Origin: a bacterium
GTDB lineage: Bacteria > Zixibacteria > MSB-5A5 > WJJR01
Length of the DNA stretch: 51,478 bases
NCBI GenBank assembly: GCA_021813505.1
Contig: JAKAKI010000086.1
Span: 1-51,478 of the forward strand
Direction: 5' to 3'
Shown here: positions 8,362-16,626 of the stretch, piece after piece
Position numbering within the stretch: position 1 is the stretch's first letter
Layout: the number at the start of each line of letters is the position of its first letter
The notes under the pieces: model-generated
Databases searched by the model: none
Seen by the model: only the letters and a program-made list of their open reading frames with translations
Told to the model about the DNA's origin: nothing
Position numbers and translations under genes: made by a program

Positions 8362-9279
8362 CTAGAAGCGTGCCTCACCGGCGATGGGCTGAAAGAGGTA
8401 GTCAAATGTCACTGACGACGTGTCGCTGCTGACAACAGGGTCTCGAGGGCGCAGTTTGGCCATTCGGCCGTCATCTGTGACGACCAAAATCGTGTGCCCC
8501 GGGATGAGTGCCGCTTTCTCATCACCGTACCCCTGGAGGGGGCAATCGGGGAAATCATCAATCGAAGCCGACGGTCCCAGATCCGAAAGCCGTGTGCTCC
8601 GCAGTAGTGGATTCAATCTGGCGGGGCTGCCAAGGAACAGGCCATTCTTCATCGCAAACAAGTAGACATCGTTTGAGTCGGAGAGACTGGAAACGCTCCG
8701 ATCGGCCGCAAACGAGAACCCGTCACCGGCCCCGGCAAACCGGGACCGCAGGGTGAGCACACCCCGTGGTCTGGCGATGACCTCGTACTCAGCCGACGGA
8801 GGACCTTGCGCGCCTCCGGGCAAGGCTGTACGCACATGCAGGTAGTACTGTGACCCACGCGTGACCGGGGCGATGATGACGGACTCGCTGTCAATGATAC
8901 CATCGGTGTCCCCCGGGTATGCGGTTCCGCCGAGCAGGCAATTGACAAGCTGAGGGTCGTTACTCGCCAACCGGTCGGCACCGGGAGTGGTTGAAACATA
9001 CACGTTGTACCCGGCAACCACGTCACGAGGCGTGCGATGGGTCAGCCAGGTCAGTTCCAGGCGATCGCCGAATCCCTCCGCGCGGGTGATCACGGGCGCA
9101 GGCAGGATTCGCGCGGCACCGCCGATAGGCATGGGTGGAGGCGGTGGGGCCGGCGACGGTGGTGGCGCCAGCGTGCAGGAGATCGCTACGAAGGCCAAGA
9201 GCGCTGCGCAGCCCGCCAGGCAACGCTTGGCAGCTGTTCTGCGACGTTCGATCATCATACGCCTTAAGACAACGTTCAT
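8362..9279 (-). CDS. Putative lipoprotein with a fibronectin-III-like domain
   Basis: A 305-aa protein. The hydrophobic signal ends in a lipobox (ALLAFVAIS then Cys, about residue 35) and is followed by a striking Pro-rich tether (APPPSPAPPPPPMP). Residues 60-165 look like a fibronectin type III fold: APVITRAEGFGDRLELTW, then VVAGYNVYVSTTPG, then SQYYLHVRTALPGGAQGPPS. The C-terminal half (170-305) is unrecognised. The start may be any of the Met codons at 9279, 9258 or 9255; AAGG precedes the latter two. It is likely exposed on the periplasmic or outer face. Bases 8131-8361 before the next gene show no ORF of interest. Confidence 0.75.
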   Translation of the reverse strand: MNVVLRRMMIERRRTAAKRCLAGCAALLAFVAISCTLAPPPSPAPPPPPMPIGGAARILPAPVITRAEGFGDRLELTWLTHRTPRDVVAGYNVYVSTTPGADRLASNDPQLVNCLLGGTAYPGDTDGIIDSESVIIAPVTRGSQYYLHVRTALPGGAQGPPSAEYEVIARPRGVLTLRSRFAGAGDGFSFAADRSVSSLSDSNDVYLFAMKNGLFLGSPARLNPLLRSTRLSDLGPSASIDDFPDCPLQGYGDEKAALIPGHTILVVTDDGRMAKLRPRDPVVSSDTSSVTFDYLFQPIAGEARF

Positions 9280-9396
9280 GACGCTAACTACCGATGTCTG
9301 ACGATTGGGCCGCCACGGTCGTTGGATACTGACTCTCGCCGGATCATCGGTCCGGATCCTGGGGATGGCAGCGATACCCTGTGCGAATTGGGTCGA

Positions 9397-10158
9397 TTAT
9401 GTGCGTTTCGCTTCGCGCTGAAGATGGGCCGTCCAATCATCTTCGATTTCCTTCAATGTGCCACCGTAAATCTTCTCGAGAGAAGACGGCAAATCCAGAA
9501 CACTCTTCCAGAGCATTTTGAACCGATCCACACCTTGCGTCTGGATCAAATAGGCGACAAACGAAGCACTCTCGAGCCGATAGGCATCGCGATCTGTTAC
9601 CGTTGAGGGATTCACCAACGCGGACAGCGGGATCCACCGGCCACCGTTTTTCAAGTTGGCCGCGTCACCATGGATGTTATCACTCTCGCCGTCGAACGCC
9701 TCACGCAGTCCATCCTTGATCATCTCAAACGATGGCGCCTCAGGATCAATCGACGTAAAGGCCGCCACGGCGATTGCGCCCCCGACCGGCGACCCGATGC
9801 GCGTGTAAATCCGGTAACCCTCCACGTAGACGGCGGGGTGGCCAATCGCTGCTTCACAATCCTGATTGGTGATAAACCGGTAGATCGAAATCTTCTCCTT
9901 CACATCCAGATTGAGCAGCTTCGACAAATTCGCGTATGCTTCTTCACACGCTTGGGCCAGAACCCTCAACTGGGCCACTCGGGGAGATTGCGGCGGATCG
10001 AATAGGCGGAAGTGCGCCGTCGAATCGGACACCCATCCCACCGCGAACGTCGCGGGATCGATCGTCTTCTGCCGCTTGCCACAGGCAATCAACGCGGGGA
10101 TTGCAGATGCGATTGCAAGATAGCGCCAGTAGCGCTGGATAATGTGCTGTCTGGACAT
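9397..10158 (-). CDS. Lipoprotein resembling a gluzincin peptidase without the HExxH motif
   Basis: A 253-aa protein with a lipoprotein signal (LAIASAIPALIA then Cys at about residue 26). The second half follows the pattern of secreted gluzincin (peptidase MA-like) domains: a candidate EGLA-like segment IKDGLREAFDG, then GGRWIPLSALVN, then LESASFVAYLIQTQGVDRFK, then EKIYGGTLKEIEDDWTAHL. The zinc-binding HExxH expected before it is not present, so it is probably not an active metalloprotease. The ATG at 10158 is chosen from GAGGAG 6 bases upstream; the longer ORF to 10713 would overlap the neighbouring gene. The similarity is judged by eye. Confidence 0.75.
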   Translation of the reverse strand: MSRQHIIQRYWRYLAIASAIPALIACGKRQKTIDPATFAVGWVSDSTAHFRLFDPPQSPRVAQLRVLAQACEEAYANLSKLLNLDVKEKISIYRFITNQDCEAAIGHPAVYVEGYRIYTRIGSPVGGAIAVAAFTSIDPEAPSFEMIKDGLREAFDGESDNIHGDAANLKNGGRWIPLSALVNPSTVTDRDAYRLESASFVAYLIQTQGVDRFKMLWKSVLDLPSSLEKIYGGTLKEIEDDWTAHLQREAKRT

Positions 10159-10250
10159 GAACACGTTCTCCTCGTCTGAGGCGATTATACAATCCGGCCG
10201 CGCACGGAGCCAACGCTTTCTGGAGAGGATCGAAGTCCGGCGGGAAAAGC

Positions 10251-10868
10251 TCAGCGGGCAACTCCCAGCCAATCGACTAACAGGAATTGTACCCGCCCGA
10301 TCAACAATGACACACGCGCCATGACGGTATAGCCAAAGTGGGCGCCGAAGGCCACCATGATAAATCCTATACCCACAGACGCGATCCAGCCGAGTGTCCC
10401 GGTGTGGGGTTTGGAAAAGTAGAAATAGATCAGTGTCGTCAGGACCCCGACGATGATCAGGATATTCCGCAGGGAATCGAGCGGCAGCAGGGTCCGCCCG
10501 ACCTGGGGAAGAACCATGCCATGCAGTTGCTGGATGAACATGATCCCGGCCGTACTCCCGATCACGAATGCAAGCGGCAGCCGTGTGGTCCAGCCGATTC
10601 TGGGGAAAAATCGCGCGAACATCAACAGTCCCAGCACCCCGGGAACCAGGACGCTCCATTGGCCATCCTGGGTGAGCGGCATCCAGACCTGCTGCCTGAT
10701 CACCGACTGCCAAATGAGACCGAAGTAGTATCCGGCGGACAGCCCGGCGAAGACATGCTCCGCGAGCTTGAACATCGGGTTGTCTTTATAGAGGAATGAG
10801 AAGATCGCCAGCGTGAAGAACGCCGTCGGCAGCAGCAGGAAGAACGGATGGGAGTACCACTCAGGCAT
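10251..10868 (-). CDS. Uncharacterised six-span membrane protein of the DUF6754 module
   Basis: A 205-aa integral membrane protein with about six hydrophobic segments, near residues 7-26, 40-60, 73-88, 97-117, 135-153 and 160-185. It starts MPEWYSHPFFLLLPTAFF and carries the notable sequence YKDNPMFKLAEHVFAGLSAG just after the first helix. It begins 6 bases after the stop of the 291-aa gene, so it is surely in the same operon. I recall similar YKDNP...AEH...G.SAG proteins only as hypothetical proteins in other uncultured bacteria. No catalytic motif is visible. Confidence 0.8.
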   Translation of the reverse strand: MPEWYSHPFFLLLPTAFFTLAIFSFLYKDNPMFKLAEHVFAGLSAGYYFGLIWQSVIRQQVWMPLTQDGQWSVLVPGVLGLLMFARFFPRIGWTTRLPLAFVIGSTAGIMFIQQLHGMVLPQVGRTLLPLDSLRNILIIVGVLTTLIYFYFSKPHTGTLGWIASVGIGFIMVAFGAHFGYTVMARVSLLIGRVQFLLVDWLGVAR

Positions 10869-10874
10869 GGCCGG

Positions 10875-11750
10875 TCAGTTCTGACCTTTCTGGGACTGCT
10901 CGCGGCGCAGCATAAAGAATCCGAAGTTCCCGAGGATGATGAATGCGATGATGAGGAAATGGATCAGCGACTGCGCGTCCATCCCCCGGCTGGCTTTGTC
11001 GGAGTGTTCAATCAGTTGTTCGTACTCCGCGGCCCCCTTCATACCACCTAACAATCCGAGCAATTGGTGCGACTGGATATACGAGAGCATCTTCGGAGCC
11101 ATGATGGCCGTCACACCCGCGACCATCGGCAATCCGTAGCGAGCGTTTACCAGAGCCACCCAGTAGTCGGTCATGGCGTTGTCCGAAACGATCAGCACGA
11201 ATTTCACGGAATCGTAGTTGGGCACCTGACGCATGAGCGGAATCGAGTCGAGACGCGTGCCGCGATGGTCGGTCGGAAAGATATCAGCGATCTTGGATCC
11301 CATCCCCAGCAACACGGCCGAGTAGTTCGCTTTGTAGCCCAAATTGACATAATCCACGCCATACGTTTTGTGGAACTCGGCTCCGATAGAGTCGAGAAGC
11401 CGGTCGGCGATCGACGGGCCACCCATGCCTACATTAGAGAGGCCAACGACACGCAGGTTTTTCCGGAAGCAGTGTCGCAGTCCCGCCACCGCCATCGGCT
11501 CAGTCTCCGGCAGTGTCGATGGCCAGAAGTCGAATGGGAAAAGCACCACCGAACCTGAAGGCAGGGAATCGACCGCGTTAAAGAATGCCCTCGATTCCGG
11601 CGTAACCGGCGTCGGCAAGTGCAGGGGCCAGAGAATGGGAATGATCACGGAGGCGAAAATCAGCGTGTACAGAATTCTTCTGTCCACACCTTGAAGCCGT
11701 TCCCAGAACGACTTTCCGGATATACCCATCGCCGTCCCGTTCATCGTCAT
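10875..11750 (-). CDS. Uncharacterised membrane-tethered alpha/beta protein of the DUF6754 module
   Basis: A 291-aa protein with an N-terminal membrane segment (about 25-42, ILYTLIFASVIIPILWPL), a soluble domain of about 205 residues, and a C-terminal membrane segment (about 261-281, LIHFLIIAFIILGNFGFFML). The soluble part looks like a Rossmann-type alpha/beta fold with repeated strand-turn units (SGSVVLFPFDFWP, KNLRVVGLSNVGMGGP, SVKFVLIVSDNAMTDYW). It has a Gly-rich LLGLLGGMKGAAEYEQLI segment before the last helix. The start overlaps the preceding stop by ATGA. The layout of helix, alpha/beta domain, helix is the same as in the 339-aa neighbour. Function unknown. Confidence 0.82.
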   Translation of the reverse strand: MTMNGTAMGISGKSFWERLQGVDRRILYTLIFASVIIPILWPLHLPTPVTPESRAFFNAVDSLPSGSVVLFPFDFWPSTLPETEPMAVAGLRHCFRKNLRVVGLSNVGMGGPSIADRLLDSIGAEFHKTYGVDYVNLGYKANYSAVLLGMGSKIADIFPTDHRGTRLDSIPLMRQVPNYDSVKFVLIVSDNAMTDYWVALVNARYGLPMVAGVTAIMAPKMLSYIQSHQLLGLLGGMKGAAEYEQLIEHSDKASRGMDAQSLIHFLIIAFIILGNFGFFMLRREQSQKGQN

Positions 11751-12367
11751 CCGCGCCCCAGGTACGTGCGTTCAATGCCAAGGATAATGCGCAACGACAT
11801 CGATGCCGCGCCCAGGGCGGCACCGATTAAGATGCCTCTCTGGACCGCCATCGAGGGGACGGTCATGATCCAGTCGGCCCATGACGGCAGACCGTGATAG
11901 ATGTACTGGCCCATTGGGATGCGGCCCAGCATGACCAGCACCGCGGCGACCAGCAGAATCGCCGACGACGCTGAGCGCGCCCGGAAGGCTCGGTACGCGG
12001 CCGACGCAATAAAGAAGGCGAGAACGGAGAACATCGTCGACATCATCGGCGCCTGGATGCGCTGGAACAGCGTGTCGAAGAGCGTCCCGCTTCCGATCCC
12101 GTAGAACACACCCGAACCACCCATGACGACGAAGCAAATCAACAGACACAGCGAGTAGAACCGATCCTCATGCCTGGTGGCGACTTTCTTCCAGTGCACC
12201 CGGGCGATTGACACGGCTCCAAGAAGGAGCGAGAACCCGCCGACGATCGTTTGCCAGGTTAACGCCCGATCGGAAACCGCATCGACAACAGTGCCTCTCC
12301 CGAAGAACGCCAGGATCATCAGCGCGCCGGAGATGAAAGCGACGAGCACCGGAAGGCGGGACTTCAT
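11747..12367 (-). CDS. Uncharacterised multi-span membrane protein of the DUF6754 module
   Basis: A 206-aa integral membrane protein with about six hydrophobic segments (for example SRLPVLVAFISGALMILAFF, FYSLCLLICFVVMGGSGVF, STMFSVLAFFIASAAYRAF, AILLVAAVLVMLGRIPMG). I start it at the ATG at 12367. The 12-codon longer form would need a TTG at 12403 and overlap the upstream gene. The stop overlaps the next start by ATGA. No known domain was recognised. Order and coupling indicate one complex with its three neighbours. Confidence 0.8.
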   Translation of the reverse strand: MKSRLPVLVAFISGALMILAFFGRGTVVDAVSDRALTWQTIVGGFSLLLGAVSIARVHWKKVATRHEDRFYSLCLLICFVVMGGSGVFYGIGSGTLFDTLFQRIQAPMMSTMFSVLAFFIASAAYRAFRARSASSAILLVAAVLVMLGRIPMGQYIYHGLPSWADWIMTVPSMAVQRGILIGAALGAASMSLRIILGIERTYLGRG

Positions 12368-12389
12368 GAAGTGGATTCCAGGGGAGTGG

Positions 12390-13409
12390 TCACTTGGCCT
12401 CAAATATCGCGGTCAGCCATTCCGGATTTTGCCCGAAGGTGATGGCGAGCACACCGGCGAGGACGATGACGGTAATGACGATCTTCATCAAGTCCTGTCC
12501 TTTCAGCGATCCCAGAATCTTCGGGTCGCCGGACAGATAGGCGCTGGCGGCGTAAAGTTCCTCGCCGATCAACACGTAGTCGCAAGCCGCGATGAAAAAC
12601 GGCAGTTGGTCGGGTGCGGCCGTTCCCGCAATCTGAATCGCCCCAGTCGACTGGCCAACCTCGGCGATCAGCAGGGATTCTGCGGTGAAAAGCCCCATGT
12701 AGATCGCCGCCCCGGGCCGTTCACGCATCATGATCCCGCCGACACGCGCCGAGTAGGAAAAGGACTCGCCGGCGACATACTGAACAGTTTCCGGGTCCTG
12801 ATGCTCGACGCCTTCGTCGAGGTATGCCTCGCGCACTGTCTCTTGCGCCGCCGCCATCGGTAAGGGATACAGCACCGGCACGCGGAGCGGCGTGTTGTAC
12901 CGCGCGGTCACGCGGGCGACTCTTCCGAGAATCGAAAGCCCGGCGATCGTTTGAATCTCGTCGAGGTCTCCCGTTCCAGGGATATAGACGACCGGACGGC
13001 CCATCTCAGTCGCCCGGCCAACAGCCTCATCGACGGCCGAGAGTCCGGGAATCGGCCGGACATACATTTTCGCACCCCGGCGGGCCTGCGCGATGTACCA
13101 CAGCACGGCAGCGCCGAACACGACCGACAAGACGAGTGCGTTGATTCGCTCCATGCGAAAGACACCCGCAAGCTGGCCGTCGCCGGTTGAGACACTTGGG
13201 AGAATCACTTGCACTGTGAGAACGATAGTGATGAGTCCGGTGAACGCTTGCTCCGCAGCAGAAAGACGTCTGCCGCATTCTCGAATCGCCTTCACGCCCC
13301 CGACGTCATTCCCGCGAAAGCGGGAATCCAGCGCTGCCCGGACACGCTGGATTCCCGCATCCGCGGGAATGACGTCGGGGCGACTCTTCGGGTGCGTGAC
13401 GATGTTCAT
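12390..13409 (-). CDS. DUF6754-like membrane protein with a repeat-encoded N-terminus
   Basis: A 339-aa protein. Membrane segments lie near residues 54-72 (AFTGLITIVLTVQVILPS), 90-106 (ALVLSVVFGAAVLWYIA) and 312-330 (IVITVIVLAGVLAITFG). The domain between begins YVRPIPGLSAVDEAVGRATE then MGRPVVYIPGTGDLDEIQTI. To my memory this matches the uncharacterised DUF6754 family; a profile search would settle it. The ATG at 13409 overlaps the pgi/pmi stop (ATGA), which supports this early start. If so, residues 11-37 (VIPADAGIQ and LDSRFRGND) are read from a REP-type palindrome. A later start, such as the Met of MERINAL at about 13154, is possible. Confidence 0.82.
   Translation of the reverse strand: MNIVTHPKSRPDVIPADAGIQRVRAALDSRFRGNDVGGVKAIRECGRRLSAAEQAFTGLITIVLTVQVILPSVSTGDGQLAGVFRMERINALVLSVVFGAAVLWYIAQARRGAKMYVRPIPGLSAVDEAVGRATEMGRPVVYIPGTGDLDEIQTIAGLSILGRVARVTARYNTPLRVPVLYPLPMAAAQETVREAYLDEGVEHQDPETVQYVAGESFSYSARVGGIMMRERPGAAIYMGLFTAESLLIAEVGQSTGAIQIAGTAAPDQLPFFIAACDYVLIGEELYAASAYLSGDPKILGSLKGQDLMKIVITVIVLAGVLAITFGQNPEWLTAIFEAK
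13297..13380. repeat. REP-type palindromic element inside a coding sequence
   Basis: A perfect 19-bp terminal inverted repeat (CCCCGACGTCATTCCCGCG at the left, its complement at 13362-13380) holds nested inner palindromes (GCGGGAATCCAGCG and CGCTGGATTCCCGC). The sequence belongs to the widespread CATTCCCGC...GCGGGAATCC family, similar to the Neisseria dRS3 core. In frame it encodes the well-known VIPA.AGIQ...LDSRFRGND peptide. It lies within the first 38 codons of the 339-aa gene. Confidence 0.85.
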
Positions 13410-14512
13410 TGGGCTTTCGCGGCCAGCGCTTTCTTCAGGGCATCGATGGCGGCAATCGGCGTCGGGTTATGGCCGTTGAGGATGGCCAGATGGTAACTGA
13501 TGAAATCGCCCATTTGCACGAGTGACAGGATGCGCTCCAACCGGGTCGTCCCTTCGCCCGCCAGATGAATGAGTGGAACCCCCAGATTGGAGATGATCCG
13601 CTTGAACGCCGCCTGCTGCGCCGAGACGCCGGGATTATCATCAGCGGTGGATAACAGGATGATCGCAAGCCGGTCACTCGCGTTGGCGAGATCCGCGACA
13701 CCCACAATCTCATTGTGTGTCACCTCGGGGAAGGAATTGGCGAAGGCCAGGGCCTTGCCGTTCTCACAGAGCTGACTTTTGATCCGGGCTGCGATGACGT
13801 CGGTTGTCCCTGAGGCACCGAGAACCGAAACAATGCGTCCACCGATCCGAGCGGCGGCCTTCTTAGCCGGATTAGTCGCCTCGGGATTGGCACGATCCAG
13901 CAAAGCAACTCGACTAGCCAGAAAATCTGCCGCCGCCTGCAATTCCTCCGTCAGATTCGCCACCAACATCGCCGGATTGTTCCCGGCGATACCCCATTGG
14001 GCCAGCGCCATCATCACCGCGCCGAAGGAATACCCAAGCGCCGCTCGCGGCATCAGGCCACCGGGCAAGTGGATCAGAGGCCAGTGGTTTTCTGCGGCCA
14101 TGGTCGCGAGCCGGCCCTCCGAGGCGAGTGCCAGCACACGACGGCAACCACGCTGGGCAGCTTCTGATACCGCGGCCAGAACCTCTTCGGTATTGCCCGA
14201 ATAACTCGAGGCTATCACGAACCAATGGTCATTGATGAAAGTTGGCAGGCGATGGTTTCTGACAACGACAATCGGCATGGGAGATTGCGGCTCCCAGTAC
14301 AGACGGGCCAAGTCACCACCGATGGCGGAGCCGCCCATGCCACAGATGCACACGCCCTGGGGCGTGGTGGGCTTCTGTGCCGACCAGTCAATGCCGCTCT
14401 GCAACTGGAGCGAAGCTTTGAGATGTGCCGGAAACACCGCGATCAGGTCGTGCATCAAGCCCGGATCAAGTTCACGGTGGCGCGCGAGGTTGTCCAGGTT
14501 CGAGACTGACAT
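13406..14512 (-). CDS. Bifunctional phosphoglucose/phosphomannose isomerase
   Basis: A 368-aa SIS-domain isomerase of the archaeal-type PGI/PMI family. It interconverts glucose-6-phosphate and fructose-6-phosphate, and mannose-6-phosphate likewise, in the cytoplasm. First SIS domain: ICGMGGSAIGGDLARL and FVIASSYSGNTEEVLAAV (about 65-125), with the sugar-phosphate-binding Ser/Thr loop. Second half: IVSVLGASGTTDVIAARIK, ENGKALAFANSFPEVTHNE (Glu/His of the family active site) and a C-terminal GHNPTPIAAIDALKKAL. I start it at the ATG at 14512, 37 bases after ptsI; the longer ORF runs back into ptsI. Its stop overlaps the start of the DUF6754-like gene (ATGA). Confidence 0.9.
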   Translation of the reverse strand: MSVSNLDNLARHRELDPGLMHDLIAVFPAHLKASLQLQSGIDWSAQKPTTPQGVCICGMGGSAIGGDLARLYWEPQSPMPIVVVRNHRLPTFINDHWFVIASSYSGNTEEVLAAVSEAAQRGCRRVLALASEGRLATMAAENHWPLIHLPGGLMPRAALGYSFGAVMMALAQWGIAGNNPAMLVANLTEELQAAADFLASRVALLDRANPEATNPAKKAAARIGGRIVSVLGASGTTDVIAARIKSQLCENGKALAFANSFPEVTHNEIVGVADLANASDRLAIILLSTADDNPGVSAQQAAFKRIISNLGVPLIHLAGEGTTRLERILSLVQMGDFISYHLAILNGHNPTPIAAIDALKKALAAKAQ

Positions 14513-14549
14513 GTTCACATCGCTCCGCGCCTGCCTGGGGTTCGGCGGC

Positions 14550-16316
14550 CTAAACTTTGATTCCGTGTTGTCCGGCAAAGCGCAACGCCAGTTGGCGACC
14601 CTGCTCCAGAGTGGGTGTCTCCAGGAAGCGCTCGACCAGCTTGCGGGCGTCGGAGTAACGCGAATTGCGAATGATCGATTTGATTTTCGGAATAGAATTG
14701 GGATGACAGGAGAGCGAATCGATTCCCAGCCCCAGGAGAATCGGAACAACCTGGGGATCGGTGGCGATTTCGCCGCAGATCGCGACCGGCCGGCGAGCCC
14801 GGTGGCCGGCTTTGATCACCGTGGCCATTTGCCGCCACAGCGCGGGGTGCCAACGGTCGTTGGGGTGGGTGACGGCGCGATTGCCGCGATCGGCAACCAC
14901 CGTGTACTGGAGTAAGTCGTTGCTGCCAATCGAAAGAAAATCGGATGCTTCGGCCAGCTCCTCGATCATGCAAACGGACGATGGCGTTTCCACCATGATT
15001 CCCAGCGGCGTCTTAGCGTCGAACTTGACACCCTTCTTCTTCAACGTGGATTTCGCGCTTTGCCAGAGCCTCCGCGCCTCAAGAAACTCCTCCACGTCGA
15101 TCACCATCGGCAGCATCACCCAAACGGGACCCAGGGCCGACACCGACAACAACGCCCTGAACTGCGCCAGCAAGGTCTCGGGGTAGCGTAACGACAGGCG
15201 CAGCCCGCGCAAACCAAGAGCCGGGTTCGGTTCCGGGGAGCGGCCGGGTATTGCCTTGTCGCTGCCCAAATCAAACGTCCTGACCACCAGCGGCCGGCCA
15301 TCTAGTGCCTCGACCGCCTCGCGATACGTGGCGCGTTGCGCGCTCTCCGACGGATACTTGCCGTGTTCGAGGAACAGGTATTCTGTCCGATAGAGTCCGA
15401 CGCCGTCGGCACCAGCCTCGGCGACCGATGCCGCCTCGCGACCAAGGTCGATATTGGCCATCAACCGGACGCGGTGCTTGTCAGGGGTCGTGGCCGGCAG
15501 TTCGCGAAGCACTTCGAACTTCTTTGGCCACGGCGCCAGGGTGCGTTTGCGCTTCCGCTGGATGAACTCGACCGTCGCCGGGTCCGGCTCCAAAATGACG
15601 AGGCCGTTGTATCCGTCGACCGCCACCAGACTGCCCGATCGCACCAGCCGGACATCAAGACCGACGCCGACAACCGCGGGAATGCGCAACGACTTGGCGA
15701 GCAGGGCCGTGTGTGACGTCTGGCCGCCGCCCTCGGTAACGATCCCGAGTACGCAGTCACGTTTGAGTCCGATAATATCCGATGGAGTGATGTTGTCGGC
15801 AAACAGGATGACCGGGGAAGACAGCGGTGTATTGAGCGAGGCTCCCAAGCCCAGCAGGCAATTGACAACCCGTGTCTTGACCGCCTCGATGTCATTGACC
15901 ATTTCGCGCAAGTACGGATCAGACGCGCGCGCAATCGATTGCTGTGCGTCGGTGAGCACACGCGAGTAGGCGTTCTCGGCGCCGATCTGCTCCCGCTGGA
16001 TGAAGCCCTTGACCTGTGCTACGATGGCAGCATCATCGACGATCATGACCTGCGCGTCAAAGATCTTGCCGAGGGCCGAACCCACGGTGCCGCCGGAGTC
16101 TCCCTTCAAACGCAAGAGATCAGCTCGCACCAGCGAGAGTGACTCTGTCAGGCGGACGAACTCGGCTTCGACTTCTGCGGGGGACGCCAGATGCCGGATT
16201 GGGGGCTGCTCGTGGCGTACACTGTGAACGAACGCCGGTCCCAGGGCGATACCAGGCGCCGCCGGGATACCCCGCCATCGCCGTCCCGTACGCTTCTTGG
16301 TCGCTTCCTCGGTCAT
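14550..16316 (-). CDS. ptsI: Phosphoenolpyruvate-protein phosphotransferase (enzyme I)
   Basis: A 588-aa enzyme I of the PEP phosphotransferase system, passing phosphate from PEP to HPr in the cytoplasm. The swivelling domain has the phospho-histidine site GGGQTSHTALLAKSLRIPAV (about 197-216). The TIM-barrel PEP domain has GLYRTEYLF, RPLVVRTFDLGSDK, IGSNDLLQYTVVADRGN and the cysteine segment AICGEIATDP near 525. The length fits the family (about 575). It starts 5 bases after ptsH. No enzyme II gene is present in the window, so EI/HPr may serve regulation or EII components elsewhere. Confidence 0.95.
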   Translation of the reverse strand: MTEEATKKRTGRRWRGIPAAPGIALGPAFVHSVRHEQPPIRHLASPAEVEAEFVRLTESLSLVRADLLRLKGDSGGTVGSALGKIFDAQVMIVDDAAIVAQVKGFIQREQIGAENAYSRVLTDAQQSIARASDPYLREMVNDIEAVKTRVVNCLLGLGASLNTPLSSPVILFADNITPSDIIGLKRDCVLGIVTEGGGQTSHTALLAKSLRIPAVVGVGLDVRLVRSGSLVAVDGYNGLVILEPDPATVEFIQRKRKRTLAPWPKKFEVLRELPATTPDKHRVRLMANIDLGREAASVAEAGADGVGLYRTEYLFLEHGKYPSESAQRATYREAVEALDGRPLVVRTFDLGSDKAIPGRSPEPNPALGLRGLRLSLRYPETLLAQFRALLSVSALGPVWVMLPMVIDVEEFLEARRLWQSAKSTLKKKGVKFDAKTPLGIMVETPSSVCMIEELAEASDFLSIGSNDLLQYTVVADRGNRAVTHPNDRWHPALWRQMATVIKAGHRARRPVAICGEIATDPQVVPILLGLGIDSLSCHPNSIPKIKSIIRNSRYSDARKLVERFLETPTLEQGRQLALRFAGQHGIKV

Positions 16317-16321
16317 GTCAA

Positions 16322-16588
16322 TCAGGCTTCACCGAATCGGATTTCGAAGACACGTGCCAGCGCTTCGATGGCCTTGTCCTCATCCGGACCATCGGCCTTG
16401 ATGATGACAGTCGATCCCATTTCCGCGGCAAGAGTCATTACACCCAGCATGCTCTTGCCGTTGACCTCGTTGCCGTCTTTCGACAGCCAAATCTCAGACT
16501 TGAACTTGGCGGCAGTTTGGACCAGCATCGCGGCAGGACGTGCATGCACCCCGAGGGGGTTGGTCACTTTCACTTTACGCTCGTTCAC
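16322..16588 (-). CDS. ptsH: HPr phosphocarrier protein
   Basis: An 88-aa HPr, the usual length. The start is taken as GTG at 16588 because it puts the phospho-histidine at position 15 (NPLGVHARPAA) and a serine at position 46 (NGKSMLGVM), exactly as in classical HPr. Longer starts would run into dprA. His15 accepts phosphate from enzyme I. Ser46 is the site used by HPr kinase in species that have it; no hprK is seen here. It lies 38 bases after dprA and 5 bases before ptsI. Confidence 0.93.
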   Translation of the reverse strand: MNERKVKVTNPLGVHARPAAMLVQTAAKFKSEIWLSKDGNEVNGKSMLGVMTLAAEMGSTVIIKADGPDEDKAIEALARVFEIRFGEA

Positions 16589-16626
16589 GATCCCAACGGT
16601 TGGCCCACCAGCCGGCTGCGAGCGTC

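Noticed and set aside
9397-10713. 438-aa form of the lipoprotein gene
   Set aside because: Its first 185 residues overlap the six-span membrane gene in another frame. The ATG at 10158 has a good ribosome-binding site and begins a lipoprotein signal.
13406-14749. Long form of the phosphoglucose/phosphomannose isomerase
   Set aside because: The extra 79 residues are the ptsI sequence read in another frame. The ATG at 14512 gives the family start and length.
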